From the NCBI GenBank assembly GCA_902363375.1, contig CABIZX010000005.1:124001-188000 (forward strand): 64,000 nt of DNA. The letters are read 5' to 3'. This DNA is from Clostridiaceae bacterium (lineage in GTDB: Bacteria > Bacillota > Clostridia > Clostridiales > Clostridiaceae). The position numbers and the translations under genes were made by a program. Below, piece by piece: positions 1-8,311 of the stretch (its first letter is position 1; each line of letters begins with the position of its first letter). The notes below the pieces were generated by a model, which had not been told where the DNA came from, did not search any database, and saw nothing but the letters and a program-made list of their open reading frames with translations.

Positions 1-1
1 T

Positions 2-670
2 ACTCCTACAGTTCATGGCAACTTATTAGTTGGTCCAGATGCAGAAATTGTGGAGGATAGAGATAATGTAGCAACTGTAGCAGAGAGTATGGAATTTATA
101 AGAAATACTGCTACAAAAACTACAGATAAGATTAATTTTAGAGAGAGCATAAGAAACTTTGCGGGACTTAGAGCAAATCCTGATTGTGGAGATTTTATAG
201 TAGGAGAAGCAGCAGATGTAAGTGGATTTATAGATGCAGCAGGAATGAAGTCTCCAGGACTTTCTTCAGCACCAGCAGTTGCTTTAGATGTGGTAGAGAT
301 TCTTAAAAATTCTGGCCTTAAGGCTGAAGCAAAAAAGGATTTTAAGAATACCAGAAAGCAAATTAACTTTATGGAGTTGTCTAATGAAGAGAAGAAAGAG
401 CTTATTAAAAAGGATAGAAGATATGGAAAGATAATTTGTAGATGTGAAAGTATAACTGAAGGTGAAATCATAGATAGCATAAAAAGATCCTTTGGAAAGA
501 TAAGCTTAGATGGTGTAAAGAGAAGATGTAGGCCAGGAATGGGAAGATGTCAAGGTGGATTCTGTGGTCCTAGAGTTCAAGAAATAATTGCAAGAGAACT
601 TAACATTCCAATGGAAGATATAGTTCAGGAAAGTGATGGCTCATATATTTTAATTGGTAGAACTAAATAG
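2..670 (+). CDS. FAD-dependent glycerol-3-phosphate dehydrogenase-like protein, C-terminal part (5' end outside window)
   Basis: The reading frame is open from base 2, so the start and the FAD-binding N-terminus lie outside the window. What remains begins with TPTVHGNLLVGPDA, typical of the substrate-side region of GlpA/LhgO-type FAD oxidoreductases. The last 80 or so residues form a BFD-like [2Fe-2S] domain with C-x-C (CRC), then C-x6-C-x4-C (CRPGMGRCQGGFC). The family oxidises glycerol 3-phosphate or a similar 2-hydroxyacid and passes electrons to partner subunits. It lies 12 bp upstream of a second FAD oxidoreductase and a DUF1667 gene, a three-gene set common in anaerobic Firmicutes. The family is clear; the substrate is inferred from GlpA similarity and context. 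Confidence 0.82.
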   Translation, partial: TPTVHGNLLVGPDAEIVEDRDNVATVAESMEFIRNTATKTTDKINFRESIRNFAGLRANPDCGDFIVGEAADVSGFIDAAGMKSPGLSSAPAVALDVVEILKNSGLKAEAKKDFKNTRKQINFMELSNEEKKELIKKDRRYGKIICRCESITEGEIIDSIKRSFGKISLDGVKRRCRPGMGRCQGGFCGPRVQEIIARELNIPMEDIVQESDGSYILIGRTK

Positions 671-682
671 GAGGAGACATTT

Positions 683-1933
683 ATGTATGATTTAATAGTA
701 ATAGGTGGAGGTCCAGCTGGACTTGCAGCAGCTTATGAAGCTTATAATAATGGAGTAGAAAAAATATTAATAGTAGAAAGAGATAAGGAGCTAGGAGGAA
801 TACTAAATCAGTGTATTCATAATGGCTTTGGACTCCATACTTTTAAAGAAGAGCTTACAGGCCCTGAATATGCTCAGAGATTCATTGATATGGTAAGCGA
901 TACTAAAGTTGAAGTTAAGCTTGATACTATGGTATTAGAAATCAACGATAATAAAGAAGTTCATATGATAAATGAAGAAGACGGATATTTAGTTCAAAAA
1001 GGAAAGGCTATCATCCTTGCTATGGGTTGTAGGGAAAGAACAAGAGGAGCTATAAATATGCCGGGAGATAGACCGTCAGGAATATTTACAGCAGGAGCTG
1101 CTCAAAGATATATCAATATGGAAGGATATATGCCAGGAAAAGAAGTTGTAATTTTAGGGTCAGGAGATATAGGGCTTATTATGGCTAGAAGGATGTCCTT
1201 AGAAGGGGCAAAGGTAAAAGCAGTAGTAGAACTTATGCCATATTCTAATGGACTTAACAGGAATATTGTTCAATGTTTACAAGACTATGATATTCCCCTT
1301 TATTTATCTCATACCGTAACTAAAGTTATAGGCAAAAAGAGACTGGAAAAAGTAATAATTGCTAAGGTAGATGAGAATAAGAAACCTATAAAGGGTACTG
1401 AAATAGAATTTAATTGTGATACTTTACTATTATCTGTTGGATTGATACCAGAGAATGAATTATCTTCTAAAGCCGGTATTGAGAGAGATAAAAGAACTAA
1501 TGGACTTGTAGTAAATGAGAGTATGGAAACATCAGTTAAGGGAATATTTGCTTGTGGAAATGTTGTTCATGTACACGACTTGGTAGACTTTGTTAGCGCT
1601 GAATCTAAGCATGCTGGGCTTTGTGCTGCTAAATATATTCAAGAGAAAGATATAAAAGGAAATTATATAAATATAATAAATGGTGACAAGGTTAATTATA
1701 CTGTTCCTCAAAAGTTAAATGTGGAAGCTGTTGATGATAAATTAACTATATTTATGAGAGTAAATAATATTTATCATAATAAAAGTCTTGTAGTTAGATG
1801 TGGAGAAGAAAAAATAGCAAGCTTTAAGAGAAATCATTTAGCTCCATCAGAAATGGAAAAGATTTTACTGAGTAAGGATCAATTGAAGAATATTACAGGA
1901 GATATAACAATTTCTCTAGAGGATGGTGAATAA
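683..1933 (+). CDS. NAD(P)/FAD-dependent oxidoreductase, second subunit of the GlpA-like complex
   Basis: This 416-residue flavoprotein has an N-terminal FAD-binding Rossmann motif GGGPAG (residues 8-13) and a second dinucleotide motif GSGDIG (159-164) for NAD(P)H. A late FAD segment, GIFACGNVVHVHD, completes the pyridine nucleotide-disulphide oxidoreductase fold. I see no CxxxxC redox disulphide, so it is probably an electron-transfer oxidoreductase rather than a disulphide reductase. An AGGAGG site precedes the ATG. It sits between the GlpA-like and DUF1667 genes with almost no spacing, so the three are probably one operon and one enzyme complex. The exact donor and acceptor cannot be read from the sequence. 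Confidence 0.85.
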   Translation: MYDLIVIGGGPAGLAAAYEAYNNGVEKILIVERDKELGGILNQCIHNGFGLHTFKEELTGPEYAQRFIDMVSDTKVEVKLDTMVLEINDNKEVHMINEEDGYLVQKGKAIILAMGCRERTRGAINMPGDRPSGIFTAGAAQRYINMEGYMPGKEVVILGSGDIGLIMARRMSLEGAKVKAVVELMPYSNGLNRNIVQCLQDYDIPLYLSHTVTKVIGKKRLEKVIIAKVDENKKPIKGTEIEFNCDTLLLSVGLIPENELSSKAGIERDKRTNGLVVNESMETSVKGIFACGNVVHVHDLVDFVSAESKHAGLCAAKYIQEKDIKGNYINIINGDKVNYTVPQKLNVEAVDDKLTIFMRVNNIYHNKSLVVRCGEEKIASFKRNHLAPSEMEKILLSKDQLKNITGDITISLEDGE

Positions 1934-1934
1934 T

Positions 1935-2291
1935 ATGATAAAAGAGTTAATTTGCATAAGTTGTCCTATGGGATGTCATCTGAAAGTGGATACTGAAAAA
2001 ATGGAGGTTACAGGAAATACATGTAGAAGAGGTAAAGTTTACGGATTAAATGAAGTTACAAATCCAGTAAGAGTTATAACTACTACTGTAAAAGTAAAAA
2101 ATGGAGAATTGCCAGTTATACCTGTAAAAACAAAAGAGGCTATTCCAAAAGACTTAAACTTTAAAGCCATGGAAATATTAAATTCTATAGAAGTAGAAGC
2201 TCCTTTAGAGATGGGAGACGTTATAGTGAAAAATATTTTAGATACAGGAGTAGATGTAGTGGCATCTAGAAATTTAAGAAAAAGTATCTAA
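1935..2291 (+). CDS. DUF1667 domain protein, small metal-binding partner of the GlpA-like complex
   Basis: The protein has 118 residues if started at the ATG at 1935, one base after the upstream stop. The GGATGGTG inside the end of the upstream gene serves as ribosome binding site. It carries four cysteines, C7-x2-C10-x3-C14 and C30 in NTCRRG, the DUF1667 pattern expected to bind an Fe-S cluster or zinc. Proteins of this family are encoded with GlpA-like and FAD oxidoreductase genes, as here, and are thought to be the third subunit. The cluster-binding role is inferred from cysteine spacing and neighbours. Confidence 0.8.
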   Translation: MIKELICISCPMGCHLKVDTEKMEVTGNTCRRGKVYGLNEVTNPVRVITTTVKVKNGELPVIPVKTKEAIPKDLNFKAMEILNSIEVEAPLEMGDVIVKNILDTGVDVVASRNLRKSI

Positions 2292-2381
2292 TATAAAAAT
2301 AAATATATTTTTAAATCAATAAAGAATAATATATATATATAAATAGTATATTTACTATGAAGCATTTTAAGGTAGGGGTTT

Positions 2382-2717
2382 ATGGCACAGAGGAGAATTA
2401 TTGAGAGTTATGGAAGAGACGTTGGATTTACTATAGAGCAATTATGTAAGCTTATAGGTTCATATAAAACTTTGGTTGATACAGCGAGTAGTATAAATTC
2501 TATTACGCTTGCCAATAAAGGTGATGTTAAGGATGCTATAAAAAGAGCACGAGAAGTTGGAGGTATAATAGATGAGCTTATAGATGCATTAGACTGTAGT
2601 ATATGTACTTGGAGTAACTATATGAAATTAAAAACTGAATATATAAACTCTAGATTAGATTTATGTACTATAGAAACTGAGGTAGAAGAAGAACTTAGGT
2701 TACAATCAGGACCTTAG
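2382..2717 (+). CDS. Hypothetical protein, 111 residues
   Basis: I do not recognise the family. The ORF starts with ATG after a good AAGGTAGGGG site and is followed by a strong terminator, so it looks like a real monocistronic gene. The product is probably soluble and mostly helical, with no signal peptide or membrane segment. It has a short CSIC motif (near residue 72) and a third Cys near 93 that could bind a metal or form a disulphide, but this is speculation. It is separated from the redox operon by 90 AT-rich bases. Confidence 0.6.
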   Translation: MAQRRIIESYGRDVGFTIEQLCKLIGSYKTLVDTASSINSITLANKGDVKDAIKRAREVGGIIDELIDALDCSICTWSNYMKLKTEYINSRLDLCTIETEVEEELRLQSGP

Positions 2718-2745
2718 ATAAATAAAATGGGTTATAAAGTAATTA

Positions 2746-2790
2746 AGAAGATGTTAATATAAGAGTAAGTTAACATCTTCTAATTTTATT
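2746..2790 (+). terminator. Rho-independent terminator
   Basis: A perfect 12-bp stem (AGAAGATGTTAA at 2746-2757 with TTAACATCTTCT at 2770-2781) is followed by AATTTTATTT. It closes the transcript of the 111-residue gene. Confidence 0.8.
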
Positions 2791-2813
2791 TATGGTGAAA
2801 GTGAGAGGTTTGT

Positions 2814-3311
2814 ATGTGGTATGATTACTTTGACTCTGTTATAGGAACTGTATATGTAGTTGTAGAGGAAAATGGAGTGCTAAAGATAGAACTTTTTGAA
2901 GAACATTGGAATGAATATTATAATCTTAATAAAGTTAATTTAGAACATAATGTAGATAGGTGCTTAAATGCTACAACTCAGCTAAAAGAATATTTTAATG
3001 GGAAGAGAAAAAACTTCACTTTACCCTTATTAATAAATACTACGGACTTCAGAAAGAAAGTTTGGAATGAGCTTATAAATATACCCTATGGAGAGATAAG
3101 AAGTTATGGTGATATTGCTAAGGCAATTGGTAATCCTAAAGGAGTAAGAGCTGTAGGTGGTGCAAATAAAGCAAATGAATTTCCTATAGTAATACCATGC
3201 CATAGGGTTATTGGTAAAGGTGGAAAATTAGTGGGGTATGCTGGAAATCATACAGATATACAAAGTAAACTTCTTGAATTTGAAAAAAATAATAAAAATA
3301 AATTTATTTAA
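2814..3311 (+). CDS. ogt: Methylated-DNA--protein-cysteine S-methyltransferase
   Basis: This 165-residue protein transfers the methyl group of O6-methylguanine in DNA to its own cysteine, a one-turnover repair reaction. The active-site motif PCHRV is at residues 128-132 with acceptor Cys129, followed by IGKGGKLVGYAGN. The DNA-binding stretch FRKKVWNELINIPYGEIRSYGDI (residues 79-101), with its helix-turn-helix and arginine finger (RAVGGAN), is also conserved. Length and layout fit the Ogt/AdaB type without an AraC domain. The ATG at 2814 follows a GAGAGG site. The gene stands alone between two terminators. Confidence 0.93.
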   Translation: MWYDYFDSVIGTVYVVVEENGVLKIELFEEHWNEYYNLNKVNLEHNVDRCLNATTQLKEYFNGKRKNFTLPLLINTTDFRKKVWNELINIPYGEIRSYGDIAKAIGNPKGVRAVGGANKANEFPIVIPCHRVIGKGGKLVGYAGNHTDIQSKLLEFEKNNKNKFI

Positions 3312-3355
3312 AAACTCATTAATTTACCAGTCATAAATAATTATATACTTACACA

Positions 3356-3392
3356 AAATAGGCTAAAGAACACCTTTAGTCTATTTTTATTT
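3356..3392 (+). terminator. Rho-independent terminator after the ogt-like gene
   Basis: AAATAGGCTAAAG (3356-3368) pairs with CTTTAGTCTATTT (3374-3386), with one G·U pair, around a 5-nt loop. A T-rich tail follows. Confidence 0.8.
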
Positions 3393-3447
3393 TAAATAGA
3401 ATAATAAGGTCAATTTTTATGTTAAATTCTTTCTTGGGAGGATATAT

Positions 3448-4380
3448 ATGAAAAAGCTATTGGTATGTGGATTTATAATTTTAACTATATTACTTACTCC
3501 GGTTAGCAATATGATTGCCATTGCAGATGATGCAAAAGAAAATAATAATTCAAATTATAATATTACGATGAAACAAGATATTCTAACCTTAATGATGGCA
3601 TACCCAGAATATATAACTGGAGTTGAAAAAAGCGAAGAAGGGAAAGTTTTTATTGTAACAGCTTCAGGTAAAAAAATACTTTATGATGATAAACAAAGTA
3701 AGGATTTCAATGGAAAGATGGATAATGCGGATCTACAAGATATACTAGAAGATATCTATCCTCTTAGCATGCCAGATAAACTTTTAGATATAAATAGGGA
3801 TCCTGGTAGATTTAGAAATTATAATTTATTAAATGAAGTTTATGGAGGCAGTGAAAGAGAGGTTTCATCTAACTTAATAGGGGTTCCATCACCTTATAAA
3901 AGTTATCAATTTAATAAAAATAATGGAGCAGCGGAAAGTTTAAAAGTTGCCATGAAAGAGCTAAAACAATTGTCGCAAGGAAATAATGCTGTATCAGCGC
4001 TCATAAATCCAGTTAACGGTACTTTTAACTATAGAGTTATATCAGGTACAGGAAAATTAAGTCCTCATGCTTATGGTATAGCTATTGATATAAAAAGTAA
4101 TCCTAGTGATTACTGGAAATGGTCGTCTAGAGAAGCTGGAGAAAAAAGAATGTTATCATACCCTAGAGAGCTAGTAGAAACTTTTGAAAGAAATAACTTC
4201 GTTTGGGGTGGAAAATGGGGCCATTTTGATATTCTTCATTTTGAATATAGACCAGAGATAATAATCAAGGCAAAGTATTTTGGAGAGACTTACAATAACA
4301 GTATGGAATGGTTTGGTGAAATTCCAAGAGATGAAAAAATAAATGAATATATTAGGATTATAGAATCTACTTTAAATTAA
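3448..4380 (+). CDS. Secreted M15-family zinc peptidase (D,D-carboxypeptidase / endopeptidase-like)
   Basis: The 310-residue protein has an N-terminal signal peptide (hydrophobic residues 3-25, probable cleavage near IAIADDA). The C-terminal catalytic domain matches the M15 CwlK/VanY-like fold: SPHAYGIAID places zinc ligands His207 and Asp214, and HFDILHFEYRP places His264. Such enzymes cut peptide bonds in peptidoglycan stem peptides outside the membrane. The N-terminal 170 residues are less conserved. An SD site GGGAGGA precedes the ATG. The next gene, another secreted cell-wall-type enzyme, starts 34 bp downstream, so the pair may be co-transcribed. Exact bond specificity (L,D or D,D) cannot be told. 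Confidence 0.83.
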   Translation: MKKLLVCGFIILTILLTPVSNMIAIADDAKENNNSNYNITMKQDILTLMMAYPEYITGVEKSEEGKVFIVTASGKKILYDDKQSKDFNGKMDNADLQDILEDIYPLSMPDKLLDINRDPGRFRNYNLLNEVYGGSEREVSSNLIGVPSPYKSYQFNKNNGAAESLKVAMKELKQLSQGNNAVSALINPVNGTFNYRVISGTGKLSPHAYGIAIDIKSNPSDYWKWSSREAGEKRMLSYPRELVETFERNNFVWGGKWGHFDILHFEYRPEIIIKAKYFGETYNNSMEWFGEIPRDEKINEYIRIIESTLN

Positions 4381-4414
4381 TATTAATGAGAGACTTTAGA
4401 TAAGGAGGACCTTT

Positions 4415-5533
4415 ATGAGTATTATAAGATCCATAAAAAAGTTACTTACATGGAAATTAATATTTGGAATATTACTAGCCATTGTTATTGCAAATTTACT
4501 TTCATCTAGAGTTAATGCTGAGGATGTAGATGAAGAAGTAAAATCAGAGATTAGAAACTTTATTGAAGAGACTATTACAAAACGAAATAGGGCAATAGTA
4601 ACAGGAGAAGAAGAAAGTATTAAGTCTGTCTATGACATGGGAACTAAATATGGAAAGTGGGCTTATGAGAATGAAGAGAAAAAAATGATTTATCTTCATA
4701 ATTGGGAGCAAAAGCAAGGTGTAAAAATTACTGAGATACTTCCTAAGGTAGTAGTAAATCGTATAAGTGAAAAGGACAATGGATTTAAAGTTAATTTCAC
4801 ATGTTCTACAGAATATAGATATGTTTATGAAGATAAACCTGAAGAAGTTAATGCTGCAAGAATAGGAACATACCATGTACTTACCTTAATTAGCAAAGAT
4901 GATAGTTTTCTGATAAATAAGGAATGGTATACAGATCCTTTCGCTGATTCATTAAACTTAGAAAAGCTAAAAGTAGATGATGTAAAGGAATTTATATTAG
5001 CACAGCAGCCTAAGGATTTTTCTAATTTAGATGAAAGGAGAAAATCATCTATAGAATATGCTAACAAATATTGTGGAGCAGCCACAGAAGAGGAATTTGG
5101 ATATAAGTATAATAAAGAATATAGAAACTTCAATCCAGAAGGTGGAGATTGTGCTAACTTTGCTTCTCAGATATTGCATGAAGGTGGTAAATTTAAGAAA
5201 AACTCAGCATGGAATTATTCTAAAGGAGAAGCAACAGGTTCGTGGGTAAATGCAGATAAATTTAAAGATTATTGGGTATATAGTGGTAGAGCTTCAGTAA
5301 TAGCTTATGGAACTTATGATAAGGTATATAAAGCTTCATATCAACTTATGCCAGGAGATTTCGTAGCCTATGAGAAAAAGGGTGATATTAAGCACATATC
5401 TACGGTAACTAACGCTGACTCTAGAGGATATGCTTTAGTTACTTGTCATAATACTGATAGAAATGATGTACCTTGGGACTTGGGATGGAGTGATAAAAAT
5501 ATTAAGTTCTGGCTTGTAAGGGTGCATTATTAA
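4415..5533 (+). CDS. Exported amidase-domain protein (Amidase_6-like, NlpC/P60-type thiol fold)
   Basis: The product has 372 residues. An N-terminal hydrophobic segment (about 14-31) acts as signal peptide or anchor. The middle region (40-200) resembles a secreted NTF2-like or spacer domain. The C-terminal third carries GGDCANFASQILHEGG with the likely catalytic Cys246, and GDIKHISTVT with the partner His327, the pattern of the putative amidase domain PF12671. Members are secreted and probably act on peptidoglycan or peptide amides. It lies 34 bp behind the M15 peptidase and has a strong AAGGAGG site. The substrate is unknown. Confidence 0.78.
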   Translation: MSIIRSIKKLLTWKLIFGILLAIVIANLLSSRVNAEDVDEEVKSEIRNFIEETITKRNRAIVTGEEESIKSVYDMGTKYGKWAYENEEKKMIYLHNWEQKQGVKITEILPKVVVNRISEKDNGFKVNFTCSTEYRYVYEDKPEEVNAARIGTYHVLTLISKDDSFLINKEWYTDPFADSLNLEKLKVDDVKEFILAQQPKDFSNLDERRKSSIEYANKYCGAATEEEFGYKYNKEYRNFNPEGGDCANFASQILHEGGKFKKNSAWNYSKGEATGSWVNADKFKDYWVYSGRASVIAYGTYDKVYKASYQLMPGDFVAYEKKGDIKHISTVTNADSRGYALVTCHNTDRNDVPWDLGWSDKNIKFWLVRVHY

Positions 5534-5602
5534 AAGATTTAATTAACCTTATTAGGATACATAGCATACTCTAAAATATAAACACTTATATTAGAGGGCA
5601 AT

Positions 5603-6550
5603 ATGTATCCTATTAAATTTGAAAATTTATATTATGAAAAAATTTGGGGGGGAAGAAAATTAGAGAATTATAGAAGAAATCTTCCCAAAGGAAACATAGG
5701 AGAAAGCTGGGAGATTGCCTGCCATAAAAATGGAATGAGTATAGTTAGTAATGGAGAATATAAGGGGAATACACTTATTGAAGTAATTAATAAATATAAA
5801 AATTTAATTATAGGAGATAAGGTATATATAGATAATTTTAAAGAAAGAGATTTTCCACTATTGATGAAAATTATAAATTCTAATGAGAATCTATCTGTTC
5901 AAGTTCATCCAAGCGATGAATATGCTCACAGAGTAGAAAGTGATAATGGTAAGGTAGAAGCATGGTATATTTTAGACTGTGAAGAAGGGGCGGAAATAAT
6001 TGTTGGTACCAGAAAATGTACAAAGGAAGAATTTAAGAAAAGTTGTAATGAAGGTACAATAGAAAATTATATGAATAGAATACCAGTTAAACCGGGTGAA
6101 CTATTTTTAATAGAGGCGGGGTTACTTCACTCCATAGGTAAAGGAATATTACTGGTAGAAATACAGCAGAATAGCGATACGACTTATAGAGTTTATGACT
6201 ATGGTAGGGGGAGAAATCTCCATATGAAGAAAGCCTTAGATGTGATTAATTTTAAAGGTGAGCCTAAGAGGATATTTATAAATAATGACCGAACAGTAGA
6301 GAAATGCATTAATTTAGACAAACTTAATGTAGATGTATATAATGTAAGTGGAAGCCTTAGTGAGACTAGTAATAAAGATAAGTTTTATATATTCACATGT
6401 ATAGAGGGTGAAGGAAAAATAAGTTTTCTAGATAATGGAGTTAGAGAAGAGGTAAGTATAACGACTTTAGAAAGTTTTTTAATTCCAGCATATTTAGGAG
6501 AATATACAATAGTAGGAAATATGAAGCTAATAAAAAGTTATATATCTTAA
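5603..6550 (+). CDS. manA: Mannose-6-phosphate isomerase, class I
   Basis: This 315-residue cupin enzyme interconverts mannose 6-phosphate and fructose 6-phosphate in the cytoplasm. It shows the family start (YYEKIWGGRKL, GESWEI), the metal ligands His102 (QVHPSD), Glu119 (VEAWYI) and His176 (LLHSIGKG), and the catalytic Arg196 in TYRVYDYGR. The length equals that of the Bacillus ManA/Pmi type. The start is ATG after AGAGGG. It appears monocistronic, with a terminator right behind it and no PTS genes nearby. Confidence 0.92.
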   Translation: MYPIKFENLYYEKIWGGRKLENYRRNLPKGNIGESWEIACHKNGMSIVSNGEYKGNTLIEVINKYKNLIIGDKVYIDNFKERDFPLLMKIINSNENLSVQVHPSDEYAHRVESDNGKVEAWYILDCEEGAEIIVGTRKCTKEEFKKSCNEGTIENYMNRIPVKPGELFLIEAGLLHSIGKGILLVEIQQNSDTTYRVYDYGRGRNLHMKKALDVINFKGEPKRIFINNDRTVEKCINLDKLNVDVYNVSGSLSETSNKDKFYIFTCIEGEGKISFLDNGVREEVSITTLESFLIPAYLGEYTIVGNMKLIKSYIS

Positions 6551-6570
6551 AGTTTGATATAGAATTATAG

Positions 6571-6616
6571 TAAGCCCTAAGTTTTAAAGAAATATTAAGC
6601 TTAGGGCTAATTTTTT
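6571..6616 (+). terminator. Rho-independent terminator after manA
   Basis: AGCCCTAAG (6573-6581) pairs with CTTAGGGCT (6600-6608), followed by a run of six T. Confidence 0.85.
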
Positions 6617-6757
6617 ATATAAATTTTATTGTATATATAATTATAAATTATTATATAATTTACATAAATTTAGATATATAGTAAGATTTAATGAGATAGT
6701 ATAAAAGATTAAATCCATATAGGAGAATACATAGAGATTTAAAAGGAGTGTAGATAA

Positions 6758-7615
6758 GTGTATAGCAGTAAAAGAATCGCAGAATTAAAGGAATTAGGAT
6801 TTTTACTTCAAAATGACAAGGAACATTTCTCAGTAAGATTTTTATCAAGAGCAGGAAACATGACTTCTGAGGAAATGATACATATTGCAGAATTATCCAA
6901 AAAGTATGGAAGGGGATATGTGGGATTCACTACTAGACTTTCAGTAGAAGTACCTTGGATACATGGGGATAATGTAGATGCGCTTATGGAAGAAGCTAAA
7001 GCATTAGGATTAAGACATGGCGGAACGGGGAAAAAGCTGAGACCTTTAACAGCATGTAAAGGAAGTATATGTTTGCATGGTAATATAGATACTCAAGGGC
7101 TATGTAATAAATTATCTGATAAGGAGTTTGGAGAAGCAACTCCTCATAAGTGTAAGGTAGGAATTTCAGGATGTGCTAATAATTGTGCTAAAGCAAATCT
7201 TAATGATATAGGAATCATAGGACTAACTGTACCACAATACAATGATGATAAATGTGTTGGATGTGGTATCTGTATAAAAACCTGTAGGCAAGGCGCATTA
7301 ACACTTGTAGATAAAAAAATAAAATTCAATGAATCTAAATGTGTTAACTGTGGGAATTGTGTAAGAGCATGTAAAACAGGTGGATTTGAGATAAAGGAAA
7401 ATGGAGCTAGAATATATATAGGTGGAAGATTTGGAAGAGCTTATAGATTTGGAACTGATTTAGGAATAATTTTTAAGGAGGATAGGATTTTTGATGTAGT
7501 AGAAAAGATACTTATTTATTATAGAGAAAATGGACAACCTCTTGAGCGAATAAGTTATGTAATGGATAGATTGGGTGAAGAAAAAGTAATAAGTGATATA
7601 TTAAAAATGGTATAA
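6758..7615 (+). CDS. Siroheme-type sulphite/nitrite reductase-like protein fused to a two-cluster ferredoxin
   Basis: The 285-residue protein joins a nitrite/sulphite reductase ferredoxin-like half-domain (about 10-80) to the siroheme/4Fe-4S site. The cysteines are C100-x4-C105 (TACKGSICLHG) and C139-x3-C143 (GCANNCAKA). Two ferredoxin motifs follow: C166-x2-C-x2-C-x3-C176 and C195-x2-C-x2-C-x3-C205. It belongs to the small dissimilatory-sulphite-reductase-like proteins of anaerobes, whose substrates are mostly unproven. Electrons would pass from ferredoxin clusters to siroheme. The first pair spacing is x4 rather than the x5 of assimilatory enzymes. The start is GTG, set by AAAAGGAG nine bases upstream. 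It is monocistronic. Confidence 0.8.
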   Translation: MYSSKRIAELKELGFLLQNDKEHFSVRFLSRAGNMTSEEMIHIAELSKKYGRGYVGFTTRLSVEVPWIHGDNVDALMEEAKALGLRHGGTGKKLRPLTACKGSICLHGNIDTQGLCNKLSDKEFGEATPHKCKVGISGCANNCAKANLNDIGIIGLTVPQYNDDKCVGCGICIKTCRQGALTLVDKKIKFNESKCVNCGNCVRACKTGGFEIKENGARIYIGGRFGRAYRFGTDLGIIFKEDRIFDVVEKILIYYRENGQPLERISYVMDRLGEEKVISDILKMV

Positions 7616-7634
7616 GTATTGTATATTAAATGTG

Positions 7635-7688
7635 AAAAAGAAAGATTAATATTAGTTATAGAGATATATAAATCTTTCTTTTTAATTT
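7635..7688 (+). terminator. Rho-independent terminator
   Basis: AAAAAGAAAGATT (7635-7647) pairs with AATCTTTCTTTTT (7671-7683), with T-rich sequence on the exit side. Confidence 0.7.
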
Positions 7689-7856
7689 TCTAAAGGTTAA
7701 CATATAAATTATATAATTTTAAATATTAAGCTATATTTTTCTATGATAATAAATAGTAATCAGTTACATAACTGGTTATTAATAATTGGACAAGTTGTTG
7801 TTAATATAATAATATATACAAGTAATAATAAGTTTATACAAGGGGGAATTTTAATA

Positions 7857-8177
7857 GTGGAACACCTTATTGCTACTGTAATAATACCTAGAGTTATTGA
7901 ATTACTAGAATTAATGGGAACAATAGTAATCTTAGTAGCGGGATTAAAAGCTTTCTACAGATATGTATTAAGTTTATTTAAACCTTTAAATGGATCTATA
8001 AAAGTAGATTTTGCACAAGCGCTAGCTCTTGCACTAGAGTTTAAATTAGCATCAGAGATTTTAAAAACTGTAATAGTAAGAAACTTTGATGAGATGTATA
8101 TACTAGCTGCAATAATACTACTTAGAGCTATATTAACATTTGTTATTCACTGGGAAATAAAAAGTGACGAACACTAG
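7857..8177 (+). CDS. DUF1622 family membrane protein
   Basis: With the GTG at 7857, preceded by AAGGGGG, the protein has 106 residues; an in-frame upstream ATG at 7743 lacks a ribosome site. It has two to three hydrophobic segments and the family's signature AQALALALEFKLASEILKTV followed by a C-terminal helix ending in HWEI. DUF1622 proteins are small bacterial membrane proteins of unknown function. The gene is transcribed alone toward the Csp pair and ends at a shared terminator. Confidence 0.8.
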   Translation: MEHLIATVIIPRVIELLELMGTIVILVAGLKAFYRYVLSLFKPLNGSIKVDFAQALALALEFKLASEILKTVIVRNFDEMYILAAIILLRAILTFVIHWEIKSDEH

Positions 8178-8240
8178 TTGGCTTTAATTATCTATAATTA
8201 TTTCTAATTAAGATTTACTTTAACTTCATATAATTATCTA

Positions 8241-8302
8241 AAAAGAGAGCTACGAAATAGTAACTAAACTCAGGTTTAGTAGTATTTTGTAGCTCTTTTT
8301 AT
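8241..8302. terminator. Bidirectional terminator between convergent genes
   Basis: AAAAGAGAGCTAC pairs with GTAGCTCTTTTT around an inner CTAAAC/GTTTAG stem. A- and T-tracts on both sides let it serve the DUF1622 gene and the minus-strand subtilase pair. Confidence 0.85.
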
Positions 8303-8311
8303 AACTTTAAA

